From: Cupriavidus oxalaticus
GTDB lineage: Bacteria > Pseudomonadota > Gammaproteobacteria > Burkholderiales > Burkholderiaceae
Assembly: GCF_004768545.1 (NCBI RefSeq)
Contig: NZ_CP038635.1
Span: 1,984,001 to 2,048,000 of the forward strand
Direction: 5' to 3'
DNA length: 64,000 nt
A model generated the notes under the pieces. That model did not search any database, was not told the DNA's origin, and worked only from the letters and a program-made list of their open reading frames with translations. The translations under genes and the position numbers were made by a program. Positions 11,673-19,507 of this stretch are shown in pieces. Positions within the stretch are counted from its first letter, which is position 1, and every line of letters begins with the position of its first letter.

Positions 11673-12131
11673 ATGAAGAACGACAAATGGCATGCCCGGG
11701 CCCTGGCGGCTGGGGTAGCCGTGTTGCTGCTGCTCGGCTACGACAGCGACCAGCCGATGGCGCACAAGGAACCCCACACGGCAGATCAGCTGAAAGCGTT
11801 TGAAGAGGTGTTCATGGAACAGGTGAAGGTCGGCGACCAGCTGTTCCACGGCGATTCCGGTGCGCAGCAGCGGCTGAACGTCAAGCTGTCGAACACCGGT
11901 GTTGCCTGCGCCATGTGCCACCCGTATGCGTCGGACACCCATCCGCATGAGTTTCCCAAGTTCCAGGAACAGATGAACGAGTTCGCCACGCTGCGGGACA
12001 TGATCAACTGGTGCATCGAGAAACCCAACGAAGGCGAGAAGATCGACCCCAACGGGCCCGCCATGAAAGCGCTCGAGGCGTACATCTACTACTCGAACCG
12101 CAACAGCAAGCTCGATCCAGGCAGGCACTGA
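11673..12131 (+). CDS. Monohaem c-type cytochrome, SoxA/TsdA-like
   Basis: A 152-residue exported protein with one haem-binding CAMCH (Cys79, Cys82, His83) and an N-terminal hydrophobic segment (about 8-22). The pattern GVACAMCHP, then HPHEFPKFQ, then LRDMINWC with another Cys (114), and a C-terminal ALEAYIYY resembles the cytochrome fold of SoxA/TsdA-type proteins. Two adjacent ATGs exist (11670 and 11673); the second is chosen because GAGGAG then lies six bases upstream. Probably it carries electrons to or near the oxidase encoded next. Confidence 0.82.
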   Translation: MKNDKWHARALAAGVAVLLLLGYDSDQPMAHKEPHTADQLKAFEEVFMEQVKVGDQLFHGDSGAQQRLNVKLSNTGVACAMCHPYASDTHPHEFPKFQEQMNEFATLRDMINWCIEKPNEGEKIDPNGPAMKALEAYIYYSNRNSKLDPGRH

Positions 12132-12171
12132 GCGCGTGGCCGGCTGCGATAACGAAGGGAGATAAAAGCAT

Positions 12172-13602
12172 ATGACTGCCGCCCGCGCGACATCGGACCC
12201 ATCCGAAGCATTTCCTGACCTGGATTCGCTGATCGACCGCGGGCTTATTCTCAAGTGGCTCTACTGGGGATTGTTCTGGCTGATGTTCACGCCCAGCATC
12301 GGCGTGACCATCTCCAGCCTGTTCAACTTCCCAGACTACCTGGGGACCTCGCAATACCTGACTTTCGGCCGCTTGCGGCCGATGCATGTCAATGGCGTGA
12401 TCTTCGGCGCCTTCTCCACGCTGTTCATCGGCTTGTGCTACTACCTGCTGCCGCGCCTGTGCGGCGTGCCGGTATGGAAAGGCCGGTGGGGACACTGGCT
12501 GGTATGGGTGTGGAACCTGGGCCTGGTTGCCGGCATGGCGTCGCTGATGCTCGGCTACAACCAGGGCCTGGAGGCCGGCGAATTCCCGCTTGCGATCGAC
12601 GCCATCATCTTCTTCGTGGTGACGGTCACCACCGTGCAGTTCCTGATGACGATCGCGCACCGGCGCGAGCCGCAACTCTATGTGGCAGTGTGGTACCTGA
12701 TCGGCGCCTTTGTCTGGACCGTGATGAACCTGGTACTCGGCAGCTTTATCCTGCCGTACACCATCACCGGCATCAACAGCGCCGCCTTCCACGGCCTGTT
12801 CATCCACTACATCGTGGGGCTGTGGATCACGCCTGCCGGCTACGTGCTGATCTACTATTTCCTGCCGGCGAGCGTGCAGAACCCGGTCTACAGCCACAAG
12901 CTGTCGCTGGTGGGGTTCTGGTCGCTGGCGCTGTTCTATCCCTTCGTCGGCATCCACCATTACCTGTACAGCCCCATCGCCGACTGGGCCGAGACGCTGG
13001 CGATCATCACCTCGATGCTGCTGATCGTGCCGGTCTGGACGGTATTGCAGAATTTCTTCGGCACCATGATGGGCCGCTGGCACACCTTTACCCAGAACCT
13101 GACCGCCAAATTCCTGATCATGGGTTCGCTGATGTACCTCGCGGGCTGCTTCCAGGGCTCGACCGAGGCCCTGCGCGCGATCCAGCAGCCAACGCATTTC
13201 AGCGATTTCGTCATCTCGCACTCGCACCTGACGGTATTCGGCACCTTCGTGGTGTGGGCCATCGGCGGCACGGTCTACGTGATACCCAGGCTGGTGGCGC
13301 GGCCGCTATGGTCGGCGCGGCTCGGCAACTGGTCGTTCTGGCTGATCACCTTCGGCATCAGCCTGATGGGACTGGACCTGACCATGGCCGGCCTGCAGCA
13401 GGGCTACATGCTGATGGCGGGCGTGGAATGGCTGGACTCGCTGGTAGCCATCCGGCCCTACTGGCTGGTGCGCACGACTGCCGGCATCTCGATGGACATC
13501 GGCATGTCGCTGCTGGTCTACAACCTGATGCGCACCGTGATGGCGGCCGAGCCCGCCACGGCACCGAGCGCCACGGGCGCCGCACGCGGAGCGTCAACAT
13601 GA
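12172..13602 (+). CDS. ccoN: cbb3-type cytochrome c oxidase subunit I
   Basis: Catalytic subunit that reduces O2 at a haem b3-CuB site. The 476-residue protein has about 12 membrane helices. Haem and copper ligands are visible: His72 in RPMHVNG, His212 in FIHYIVG, His262-His263 in GIHHY, and His350 and His352 in SHSHLTVFGT. Tyr256 sits six residues before the His pair, as does the cross-linked active-site Tyr of cbb3 oxidases. The stop codon overlaps the next start as ATGA. The cluster is odd in its other subunits. Confidence 0.95.
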   Translation: MTAARATSDPSEAFPDLDSLIDRGLILKWLYWGLFWLMFTPSIGVTISSLFNFPDYLGTSQYLTFGRLRPMHVNGVIFGAFSTLFIGLCYYLLPRLCGVPVWKGRWGHWLVWVWNLGLVAGMASLMLGYNQGLEAGEFPLAIDAIIFFVVTVTTVQFLMTIAHRREPQLYVAVWYLIGAFVWTVMNLVLGSFILPYTITGINSAAFHGLFIHYIVGLWITPAGYVLIYYFLPASVQNPVYSHKLSLVGFWSLALFYPFVGIHHYLYSPIADWAETLAIITSMLLIVPVWTVLQNFFGTMMGRWHTFTQNLTAKFLIMGSLMYLAGCFQGSTEALRAIQQPTHFSDFVISHSHLTVFGTFVVWAIGGTVYVIPRLVARPLWSARLGNWSFWLITFGISLMGLDLTMAGLQQGYMLMAGVEWLDSLVAIRPYWLVRTTAGISMDIGMSLLVYNLMRTVMAAEPATAPSATGAARGAST

Positions 13603-15314
13603 CCCCGCGCCGCCCCGATGGCCGCTATGGCCTGCGCTTCTATGCACTGATCGCGGGGTTCGGCTGCCTCTCGCTGGCCGCCTTCGTGCAGGGCGTGCTG
13701 CCGATGCTGGAGCCGCAGTCGCGCACCGACAAGGTCACCCAGGTGGTGCGCACCGACCTGGGCGAACTGAAATGGACGGAAGCACGCGCCACCGACTACA
13801 CGCCGCTGCAGTTGCGGGGCCGCGAGGTCTATACGCGCGAAGGCTGCTGGTACTGCCACTCGCAGTTCGTGCGCCCGGTCACCGGCGAGACCCGGCGCTG
13901 GGGCCCGGTCTCCCAGGCCGGCGAATACGCGTTTGACCTGCCGCACCTGTTCTCGACGCGGCGCATCGGCCCGGATCTCTCGCGCGTCGGCCTGAAGTTC
14001 AGCGATGCCTGGCACCTGGCGCACTTCTGGGATCCGCGCATGTTGTCGCCCGACTCGATCATGCCGCGCTTCACCGCGCTGTTCTCCGAGCCGCACACCG
14101 CACGGCTGGTGACCGACCAGCAGGGGCGCCGCACCGTCGAGAACACGCCCGCGACCCGGCAGCTGTTCGATTTCGGCAGCAGCGAGACCATCACGCTGAC
14201 GCCCAACCAGGCCGGCCTGCTCTATGTCCCGGAGCGGGGGAAGTACCCCGTGATCCTGACCCCCAACAAGGAATTCACAGGCGAGACCGTGATCCTGATC
14301 GCCGACACGGAAGACCTGCGCGCGCTGGTGGCCTACCTGCAAAAGCTGGGCACCAACCGCGGCAAGTGGCGCGACCGCTTCGAGCCGCAGCAGATGGAGG
14401 CCTCGCAGACGAGCATCCCGCGTTCGGAGGAGTGGATCGCGCACGGCAAGAACGTGTATGAGCGTCGCTGCCTGGGCTGCCATGGCGTCAAGGGCGATGG
14501 CAACGGACCGGCCGCCGCGTTCATGCAGAAGGACCGCCCGCGCAATTTCACGCTGGGCGTGTTCAAGTTCCGCCTCACGCCGTCGGGCTCCATGCCGGAT
14601 GACGGCGACCTGCTGCGCACCATCACGCGCGGCGTGCGCGGCACCGCGATGCCGAGCTGGCACGAACTTCCGGAAAAAGACCGGCTGGCGGTGATCCAGT
14701 ACATCAAGTACGTACTGGCGGCCGACCGCAGCAATCCCGACAAGCCCTACTTCTACTTCCTCGAAGAGCCGCCGCTCGCGCCGATCTTTATCGGCGTGCC
14801 GCCCAAGCCCTCGGCCGAAATGATCCAGCGCGGCAAGCAGGCCTGGGACCGCGCCAAATGCTGGGAATGCCACGGGCGCACCGGCAAGGGCGATGGCGAA
14901 AAGGCGGCCGGACTCGAGGACGATTTCGGCTTCCCGATCCCGCCGGCCAACCTGACCACCGGGCAGTTCAAGTCCGGGGCATCGGTGAAGGACATCTTCC
15001 GCACCATGAGCACGGGGCTGTCCGGCACGCCGATGCCGTCGTTCAGCGACACGGTGTCCGAAGACGATCGCTGGGCGTTGGCCTACTTTGTCCTGTCGCT
15101 GTCGGCCTACACCGATCCCCTGACCGGCCAGCCGCTGCCGATCCCGCCCGGGCAGAAAGCCGCGCTGAACGACCCCGGCCTGCGCGCCGACGAATCGCGC
15201 CACGCCTATCGCGCGCCGGCGGCGGGCCAACCGGGACAGCCCGGCCAGCCAAGCACCTATGCCGGCGAGGCGTGGGCCAGGCGGCATGGTTTCGCATTTG
15301 CCGACGAGCGCTAG
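13599..15314 (+). CDS. ccoO: Fused CcoO-CcoP-type trihaem cytochrome subunit
   Basis: A 571-residue membrane-anchored cytochrome with three CXXCH motifs. Residues 1-260 are CcoO-like, with an N-terminal helix (about 12-34), CWYCH (83-87) and a candidate Met155 ligand in SIMPRF. Residues 270-500 hold two class-I cytochrome domains: CLGCH (291-295) with Met351, and CWECH (421-425) with Met479, like the dihaem part of CcoP. The C-terminus is a Pro/Gly/Gln-rich tail. In standard cbb3 oxidases, CcoO (one haem) and CcoP (two haems) are separate proteins; here the same three haems are in one chain, and no separate ccoP follows. The gene overlaps ccoN by four bases. Confidence 0.9.
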   Translation: MTPRRPDGRYGLRFYALIAGFGCLSLAAFVQGVLPMLEPQSRTDKVTQVVRTDLGELKWTEARATDYTPLQLRGREVYTREGCWYCHSQFVRPVTGETRRWGPVSQAGEYAFDLPHLFSTRRIGPDLSRVGLKFSDAWHLAHFWDPRMLSPDSIMPRFTALFSEPHTARLVTDQQGRRTVENTPATRQLFDFGSSETITLTPNQAGLLYVPERGKYPVILTPNKEFTGETVILIADTEDLRALVAYLQKLGTNRGKWRDRFEPQQMEASQTSIPRSEEWIAHGKNVYERRCLGCHGVKGDGNGPAAAFMQKDRPRNFTLGVFKFRLTPSGSMPDDGDLLRTITRGVRGTAMPSWHELPEKDRLAVIQYIKYVLAADRSNPDKPYFYFLEEPPLAPIFIGVPPKPSAEMIQRGKQAWDRAKCWECHGRTGKGDGEKAAGLEDDFGFPIPPANLTTGQFKSGASVKDIFRTMSTGLSGTPMPSFSDTVSEDDRWALAYFVLSLSAYTDPLTGQPLPIPPGQKAALNDPGLRADESRHAYRAPAAGQPGQPGQPSTYAGEAWARRHGFAFADER

Positions 15315-15329
15315 CCAGAGGGAACGAGC

Positions 15330-15506
15330 ATGGCAGAACTCACCTTGCTGCAATTCGTGGTGGCCTTCTTCATGAGCCTCGGCGCGGTCTGCGTGTTTAT
15401 CTGGGCCGTGCTGTCGGGGCTGTTCGAAGACGTCGAAGCCATCAAGTACAAGGCCTACCGGGCCGAAGTCAAGGACGACGAAGCGGAGGCATCCGGCCAT
15501 GAATGA
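15330..15506 (+). CDS. ccoS: Small CcoS-like membrane protein
   Basis: A 58-residue protein with one membrane helix (about residues 6-27), followed by WAVLSGLFEDVEAIKYKAYR. The W-A-V-x-S-G-x-F-(D/E)-D-(L/V)-E pattern after the helix is typical of CcoS/FixS, a small protein needed to insert cofactors into cbb3 oxidase. It is 15 bp after the trihaem gene, and its last codons overlap the next gene by eight bases. The name is based on this short motif and on context. Confidence 0.65.
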   Translation: MAELTLLQFVVAFFMSLGAVCVFIWAVLSGLFEDVEAIKYKAYRAEVKDDEAEASGHE

Positions 15507-15708
15507 TGAACGCGACAGCCCGCCCGCCGTGCCGGAAGAGCCGCATCACCGGCAGACCCAAGACTACGGCGGCGGCCATATCCAGGCGCGGCATGGCCGC
15601 ATCAATGTGTGGCTGCTGGTGGTCTACCTGGTGTTGTTCGTCTGGGCGTTGTACTACGGCTATGCCTACTGGGGCGGGCTCGGGCCAGGGCTGGACCTGA
15701 CGCGCTAA
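15499..15708 (+). CDS. Small single-helix protein resembling the CcoP membrane anchor
   Basis: 69 residues: a hydrophilic N-terminus rich in H, E, P and Q, then one membrane helix (about 37-58: WLLVVYLVLFVWALYYGYAY), then GGLGPGL. The order of a short soluble head, INVWLLVVYL-type helix and aromatic exit resembles the N-terminal anchor of CcoP, which is missing from the fused cytochrome gene upstream. It may be a detached CcoP anchor or a CcoQ-like accessory subunit. The start overlaps the preceding gene. Confidence 0.6.
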   Translation: MNDERDSPPAVPEEPHHRQTQDYGGGHIQARHGRINVWLLVVYLVLFVWALYYGYAYWGGLGPGLDLTR

Positions 15709-15751
15709 GCCAACCGCCCGCCGACCGTCCGCCATACCATCGGAGCCGACC

Positions 15752-15847
15752 ATGATACCGAGACTGCTGCTCGCGCTGGCCCTGCTGAACCTGGCCTTCC
15801 TGTTCGGCGAACTCGCGCTGAACGTGCTCGGCCTGCAGTTCCTATAA
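15752..15847 (+). CDS. Putative 31-residue membrane micropeptide
   Basis: ATG 15752 with GGAG upstream encodes a single hydrophobic helix (MIPRLLLALALLNLAFLFGE then LALNVLGLQFL). It is too short for standard gene finders. It sits in line with other tiny membrane genes in a cbb3 cluster, where very small subunits (CcoQ, CcoM/H types) are known. Family not recognised. Confidence 0.5.
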   Translation: MIPRLLLALALLNLAFLFGELALNVLGLQFL

Positions 15848-15859
15848 GCGGAGCCGGTC

Positions 15860-15952
15860 ATGACCCTTGCCGAAGCGATCGCCTTCTGGATCTTCGTCAT
15901 CATGACGGTTGGCTTCTTTGCCTGGGTGGCCTACCTGGCGTTACGCAAGTAG
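15860..15952 (+). CDS. Putative 30-residue membrane micropeptide
   Basis: ATG 15860, twelve bases after the previous stop and with GGAG upstream, encodes MTLAEAIAFWIFVIMTVGFF then AWVAYLALRK. This is one helix with a positive C-terminal end. It is followed within 12 bp by the TauE/SafE-like gene. Consistent spacing of four tiny ORFs, each with a ribosome site, argues that they are translated. A CcoQ/CcoH-like subunit role is a guess. Confidence 0.5.
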   Translation: MTLAEAIAFWIFVIMTVGFFAWVAYLALRK

Positions 15953-15963
15953 CGGGAGAGGCC

Positions 15964-16719
15964 ATGAGCGACCTGTGGCTGGTCTTCCTGGCAGGCGTCG
16001 CCGGCAGCATGCACTGCGCCGGCATGTGCGGCGGCTTTGCCTGCGGCCTGGGCCCCGCGCCCGGCGGACGCGTTGCCACCTTGCTGCGGCACCTGGGCTA
16101 CAACCTGGGCCGCATCGGCAGCTATGCGTTCCTTGGCACGCTGGCCGGCTATCTCGGCATGCTGCTCGTCGGGCACTCCGGTGAAAGCAGCATGGCCAGC
16201 ATGGTGCAGCGCGGGCTGGCCATCCTGTCCGGGCTGCTGATGCTGCTGATCGGGCTGAACCTGGCCGGGCTCATTGGCCGAGGCGGCCATGCGCTGGGCG
16301 GTGGGGGCGCGCAGTGGCTGGCGCAATCGCTGCGCACCTTGCTGCGCCGGCCCGGACCTGGCGCGCCGCTGGCATTTGGCGTGCTGAACGGCTTTCTCCC
16401 CTGCCCGCTGGTCTACGCCTTTGCCGCGCAGGCGGCGGCCAGCGGAACCGCACTGGGCGGCCTGCAGATCATGCTCGCGTTCGGGCTCGGCACCTTGCCC
16501 ACCATGCTGGCGATGGGTGGCCTCGGGCTCTGGTGGCGCGCGCGGCATCGGCCTGCGGGCATCCCGGTGCAGCCCGTCATCGCCAGCTTCCTGCCTGCGC
16601 CTGCGGCGCGCCCGGGCTGGCGCATGCAGGGTGTGCGCGCCGCCGGCGCGTTCATCGTCCTGCTCGGCCTGATCACGCTCGCGCGCGGCGTGGTGCCGAT
16701 GAGCGCCCACCTGCATTAG
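15964..16719 (+). CDS. Sulfite exporter TauE/SafE-family (CcoI-associated) membrane protein
   Basis: A 251-residue polytopic membrane protein (about six helices). The N-terminus has SMHCAGMCGGF (His17, Cys18, Cys22), typical of the TauE/SafE-like family that accompanies ccoI and ccoS in cbb3 clusters. Members are thought to move or deliver copper or reductant during oxidase assembly; the precise reaction is not established. The second half contains ANGFLPCPLVY-like features, with a further Cys in FLPCPLVYAF. RBS GGGAGAGG lies just ahead of ATG 15964. Confidence 0.8.
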   Translation: MSDLWLVFLAGVAGSMHCAGMCGGFACGLGPAPGGRVATLLRHLGYNLGRIGSYAFLGTLAGYLGMLLVGHSGESSMASMVQRGLAILSGLLMLLIGLNLAGLIGRGGHALGGGGAQWLAQSLRTLLRRPGPGAPLAFGVLNGFLPCPLVYAFAAQAAASGTALGGLQIMLAFGLGTLPTMLAMGGLGLWWRARHRPAGIPVQPVIASFLPAPAARPGWRMQGVRAAGAFIVLLGLITLARGVVPMSAHLH

Positions 16720-16730
16720 ACAGGCCGCCT

Positions 16731-18899
16731 ATGCCCATCGAAACCTCGCACGCCTGCAGTCACTGCCAGTTGCCGGTCGGACGGCTGGGCCAGCTGCGCG
16801 AGCTGGACGGTGAAGCGCACTGGTTCTGCTGCTATGGCTGCTGCCTGGCTTATCAGGTTCACCATGGCGAGCACGAGGAACCGCAGGCCGCCGCCGCGCT
16901 GATCCGGTTCGGCGTCGGCGGGTTTCTCGCCATGAACGTCATGTTGTTCAGCTGGCTGCTCTACGCCGATGCGTTTACCGGCGACGAAGCGTGGCTGCGT
17001 GGCCCGGTTCACTGGCTGCTGTGGGCGCTGGCGACGCCGCTGGTGCTGCTGCTCGGGCGGCCATTTGCCGAAGGCGCGTGGCAGGCCATGCGGCAGGGAC
17101 GGCTGTCGACCGACACCCTGGTCTGCATCGGCGTGCTCGCCGCCTACTGCTACTCAGGTTGGCAGGTATCGCGCGGTTCGAGCCTTGTCTATTTCGACAC
17201 CGCCGCCATGGTGCTGCTGCTGTTTACGCTGGGCCGCCTGCTTGAGGCGCAGGTGCGCGTACGCACCGCGCGCCGCCTCGCGCCGATGCTGGCGGCTGAA
17301 CGCGCCGAGGCGCGCGTGGTCGAGGGCGGCACCGAAGGCTGGCGCGCCGTCGTCGACATCCGGCCGGGCGAACTGGTGCGGATACTGCCGGGCGAACGCG
17401 TGCCCGTCGACGGCATCGTCGTCGATGGCCGCTCGGAGTGCGACGAAGCCGTCCTGACCGGGCAGAGCGAGCCGCAGTTCAAGCCACCGGGGGCGCTGGT
17501 GCACGCCGGCAGCATCAACGGCAGCCGCCCGCTGCTGGTCCGTGCCACGGTGGCCGGCTCGCAGACCCGGTGGCAGCAGATCGGCCGGCAGGTGCGTGAA
17601 GCGCTGGTGCGCAAATCGCTGGCGGGCGACACCGTCGACCGCACCATTGCCGTGTTCATCCCGGGCGTGCTGGCGCTGGCCGCGGCCAGCGCGTGGTTCT
17701 GGGGCAGCCGGGCAGGCGCTCCGGCGCAGGTGGCGGACGCCGCGATGCTGGCCGGACTGGCCGTGCTGGTGGTCGCGTGCCCGTGCTCGCTGGGACTCGC
17801 AGCCCCCCTCACGCATGCGTTGGCGATCGGACTGGCTGCACAACGCGGCATTCTCGTGCGCGGCGGCGACGTGCTGGAACGGCTGGCACGGCTCAAGGGC
17901 ATTGCCTTCGACAAGACCGGCACGCTGACGGCCGACACGCTGCACCCTGTCGGCATGCAGACAGCAGGCGCCAGCCATGCGGAAGTCCTGCGCGTGGCGG
18001 CTGCGCTGGCGCAGGCTTCGGACCATCCGGCGGCCCGCGCGATTGCCGCCATGGCCCGCGCCGCGGCATCGCCGCCCGTGGCCTCCAACGAAGTCGAGGC
18101 CAATGCCGGCGAGGGCCTGTGCGGTCGATTCGATGGCATGGACTGCGCGCTGGGATCGCCCGCGTTCCTCGGCACGCTCGGTTGGCACGTGCCACCTGCC
18201 CTGCTGGCTACGGCGCCACTGGGATGCACGCTGGTACTGGTTGGCTGGGAGGGCCAGGCGCACGGACTGATCGCGCTGCGCACGCTGCCGATGCCGCATG
18301 TTGGCGACGTGATCGGCGAAATGCAGCGCCAGGGCCTGGGCACGCTGCTGCTGAGCGGCGACAATCCGCACGCGGTGGCGGCACTGGCCGGCGATTTGCA
18401 TATCGATGCGTGGCGGGCCAGGCTGCTGCCGCAGGACAAGGTGCTTGCCCTGCGCGACTGGGCTGCCGGCACAGGGCTGGTCGCCATGGTCGGCGATGGC
18501 CTTAACGACAGCCCGGTGCTGGCGGCTGCCTCCGTCGGCATCGCCGTGGGCAACGCCTCCGACCTGGCGCGCGAAAGCGCGGACGTCGTGCTGCCGCGCT
18601 CGGGCCTGGCCAGCCTGCCGTGGCTGTTGCAGCAGGCGCGCCAGGTACGCCGCACGGTCCGGGCCAACCTGGCCTGGGCCTTCGGCTACAACGCGATCGC
18701 GCTGGCGCTGGCCGCCGGCGGGCTGCTGCAACCGGTGCTCGCGGCGGTGCTGATGGCCGGTTCCAGCGTGCTCGTGGCGATGCGCTCGTGGCGTGCCAGC
18801 GCAACTGCCGAAGCGAATGCAGGCACTGCCGAGCGCGCAGGCGCCACGGCACCGGGCCATCCCGCTGCATTGCGATCCGGACAGGGAGTTTCACCATGA
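16731..18899 (+). CDS. ccoI: Copper-translocating P-type ATPase CcoI/FixI type
   Basis: A 722-residue P1B-type ATPase needed to supply copper for cbb3 oxidase. An N-terminal Cys cluster (CSHC at 9-12; FCCYGCC at 33-38) is of the FixI metal-binding type. Membrane helices follow, then CPC (350-352) in the transport site, DKTGTLT with phosphorylated Asp394, a DHPA motif (HP of P1B ATPases) and GDGLND. A separate GMxCxxC heavy-metal domain between the Cys cluster and the first helix is not seen, so the N-terminus is shorter than in many CcoI proteins. The stop overlaps the next ATG. Confidence 0.92.
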   Translation: MPIETSHACSHCQLPVGRLGQLRELDGEAHWFCCYGCCLAYQVHHGEHEEPQAAAALIRFGVGGFLAMNVMLFSWLLYADAFTGDEAWLRGPVHWLLWALATPLVLLLGRPFAEGAWQAMRQGRLSTDTLVCIGVLAAYCYSGWQVSRGSSLVYFDTAAMVLLLFTLGRLLEAQVRVRTARRLAPMLAAERAEARVVEGGTEGWRAVVDIRPGELVRILPGERVPVDGIVVDGRSECDEAVLTGQSEPQFKPPGALVHAGSINGSRPLLVRATVAGSQTRWQQIGRQVREALVRKSLAGDTVDRTIAVFIPGVLALAAASAWFWGSRAGAPAQVADAAMLAGLAVLVVACPCSLGLAAPLTHALAIGLAAQRGILVRGGDVLERLARLKGIAFDKTGTLTADTLHPVGMQTAGASHAEVLRVAAALAQASDHPAARAIAAMARAAASPPVASNEVEANAGEGLCGRFDGMDCALGSPAFLGTLGWHVPPALLATAPLGCTLVLVGWEGQAHGLIALRTLPMPHVGDVIGEMQRQGLGTLLLSGDNPHAVAALAGDLHIDAWRARLLPQDKVLALRDWAAGTGLVAMVGDGLNDSPVLAAASVGIAVGNASDLARESADVVLPRSGLASLPWLLQQARQVRRTVRANLAWAFGYNAIALALAAGGLLQPVLAAVLMAGSSVLVAMRSWRASATAEANAGTAERAGATAPGHPAALRSGQGVSP

Positions 18900-19483
18900 A
18901 CCGATGGCTGGCCAGGCTGGCCGCGTGCCTTTTCGCCGTCGCACTGCCGGGCCTTGCGCCGGCCACGCACAACGAGACCCAGCACACCGACCTGTCGTCG
19001 CGCGGCTGGCCGGTGGGCGATTTCAGCCTCACCGACCAGAATGGCCGCGCATTTACCCAGGCGCAGCTGCAAGGCCGCTGGACCCTCGTGCTGCTGGGCG
19101 ACACCCATTGCGGAGCACCGTGCGGCGCTGCGCTGACGGCGCTGACCGGGTTGTACCAGCGCATCAGCACGACGCAGAAGCTTGCCACCACGCAGGTGCT
19201 GTTCATCTCGCTGGACCCGCAGCGCGATACCCCGGGCGCCCTGCGGCGCTACCTTGCCCCGTACGACGCCCGCTTCATGGGCGCCACCGGCAGCCCGCAG
19301 ACGCTGGCGCGAATGATCGACGATCTCGGCGCCAGGCCGGGCGTGCCGCCTGCCGCCAACGCAGCCTATCCCGGGTCGCTGATCCTGGTCGGGCCGGATG
19401 CCACGGTACGCGGACAGTTCCTGCCGCCGTTCGACGTGCCGCTGCTGACTGCCGCCTATCTGAAAGCACGCGTGCGCAAGTGA
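18896..19483 (+). CDS. SCO1/SenC-like thioredoxin-fold protein
   Basis: A 195-residue exported protein with a signal segment (about 1-23). It has a redoxin fold with CGAPC (Cys72, Cys76; the CXXXC of SCO proteins) and SLDPQRDTPGALRRYL, also typical. The conserved SCO copper-binding His, normally in a VDHSA-like segment, is not found: the matching place reads NAAYPGSLILVGPD. It may be a redox partner rather than a copper chaperone. Last gene of the oxidase island; four-base ATGA overlap with ccoI. Confidence 0.8.
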   Translation: MNRWLARLAACLFAVALPGLAPATHNETQHTDLSSRGWPVGDFSLTDQNGRAFTQAQLQGRWTLVLLGDTHCGAPCGAALTALTGLYQRISTTQKLATTQVLFISLDPQRDTPGALRRYLAPYDARFMGATGSPQTLARMIDDLGARPGVPPAANAAYPGSLILVGPDATVRGQFLPPFDVPLLTAAYLKARVRK

Positions 19484-19507
19484 TTCATACGCCGCAAAGG
19501 CGACGGC

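Noticed and set aside
10503..12254. 583-codon minus-strand ORF
   Set aside because: Antisense to the metallophosphoesterase and cytochrome genes.
12255..13598. Long in-frame upstream extension of the fused cytochrome gene
   Set aside because: It runs out of frame through ccoN; the true start is ATG 13599, which overlaps the ccoN stop.
16314..16730. Upstream extension of the CcoI frame
   Set aside because: Overlaps the TauE/SafE-like gene in another frame; the FixI-type Cys cluster follows ATG 16731.
17154..18860. 568-codon minus-strand ORF
   Set aside because: Antisense to the copper ATPase gene, no domain.
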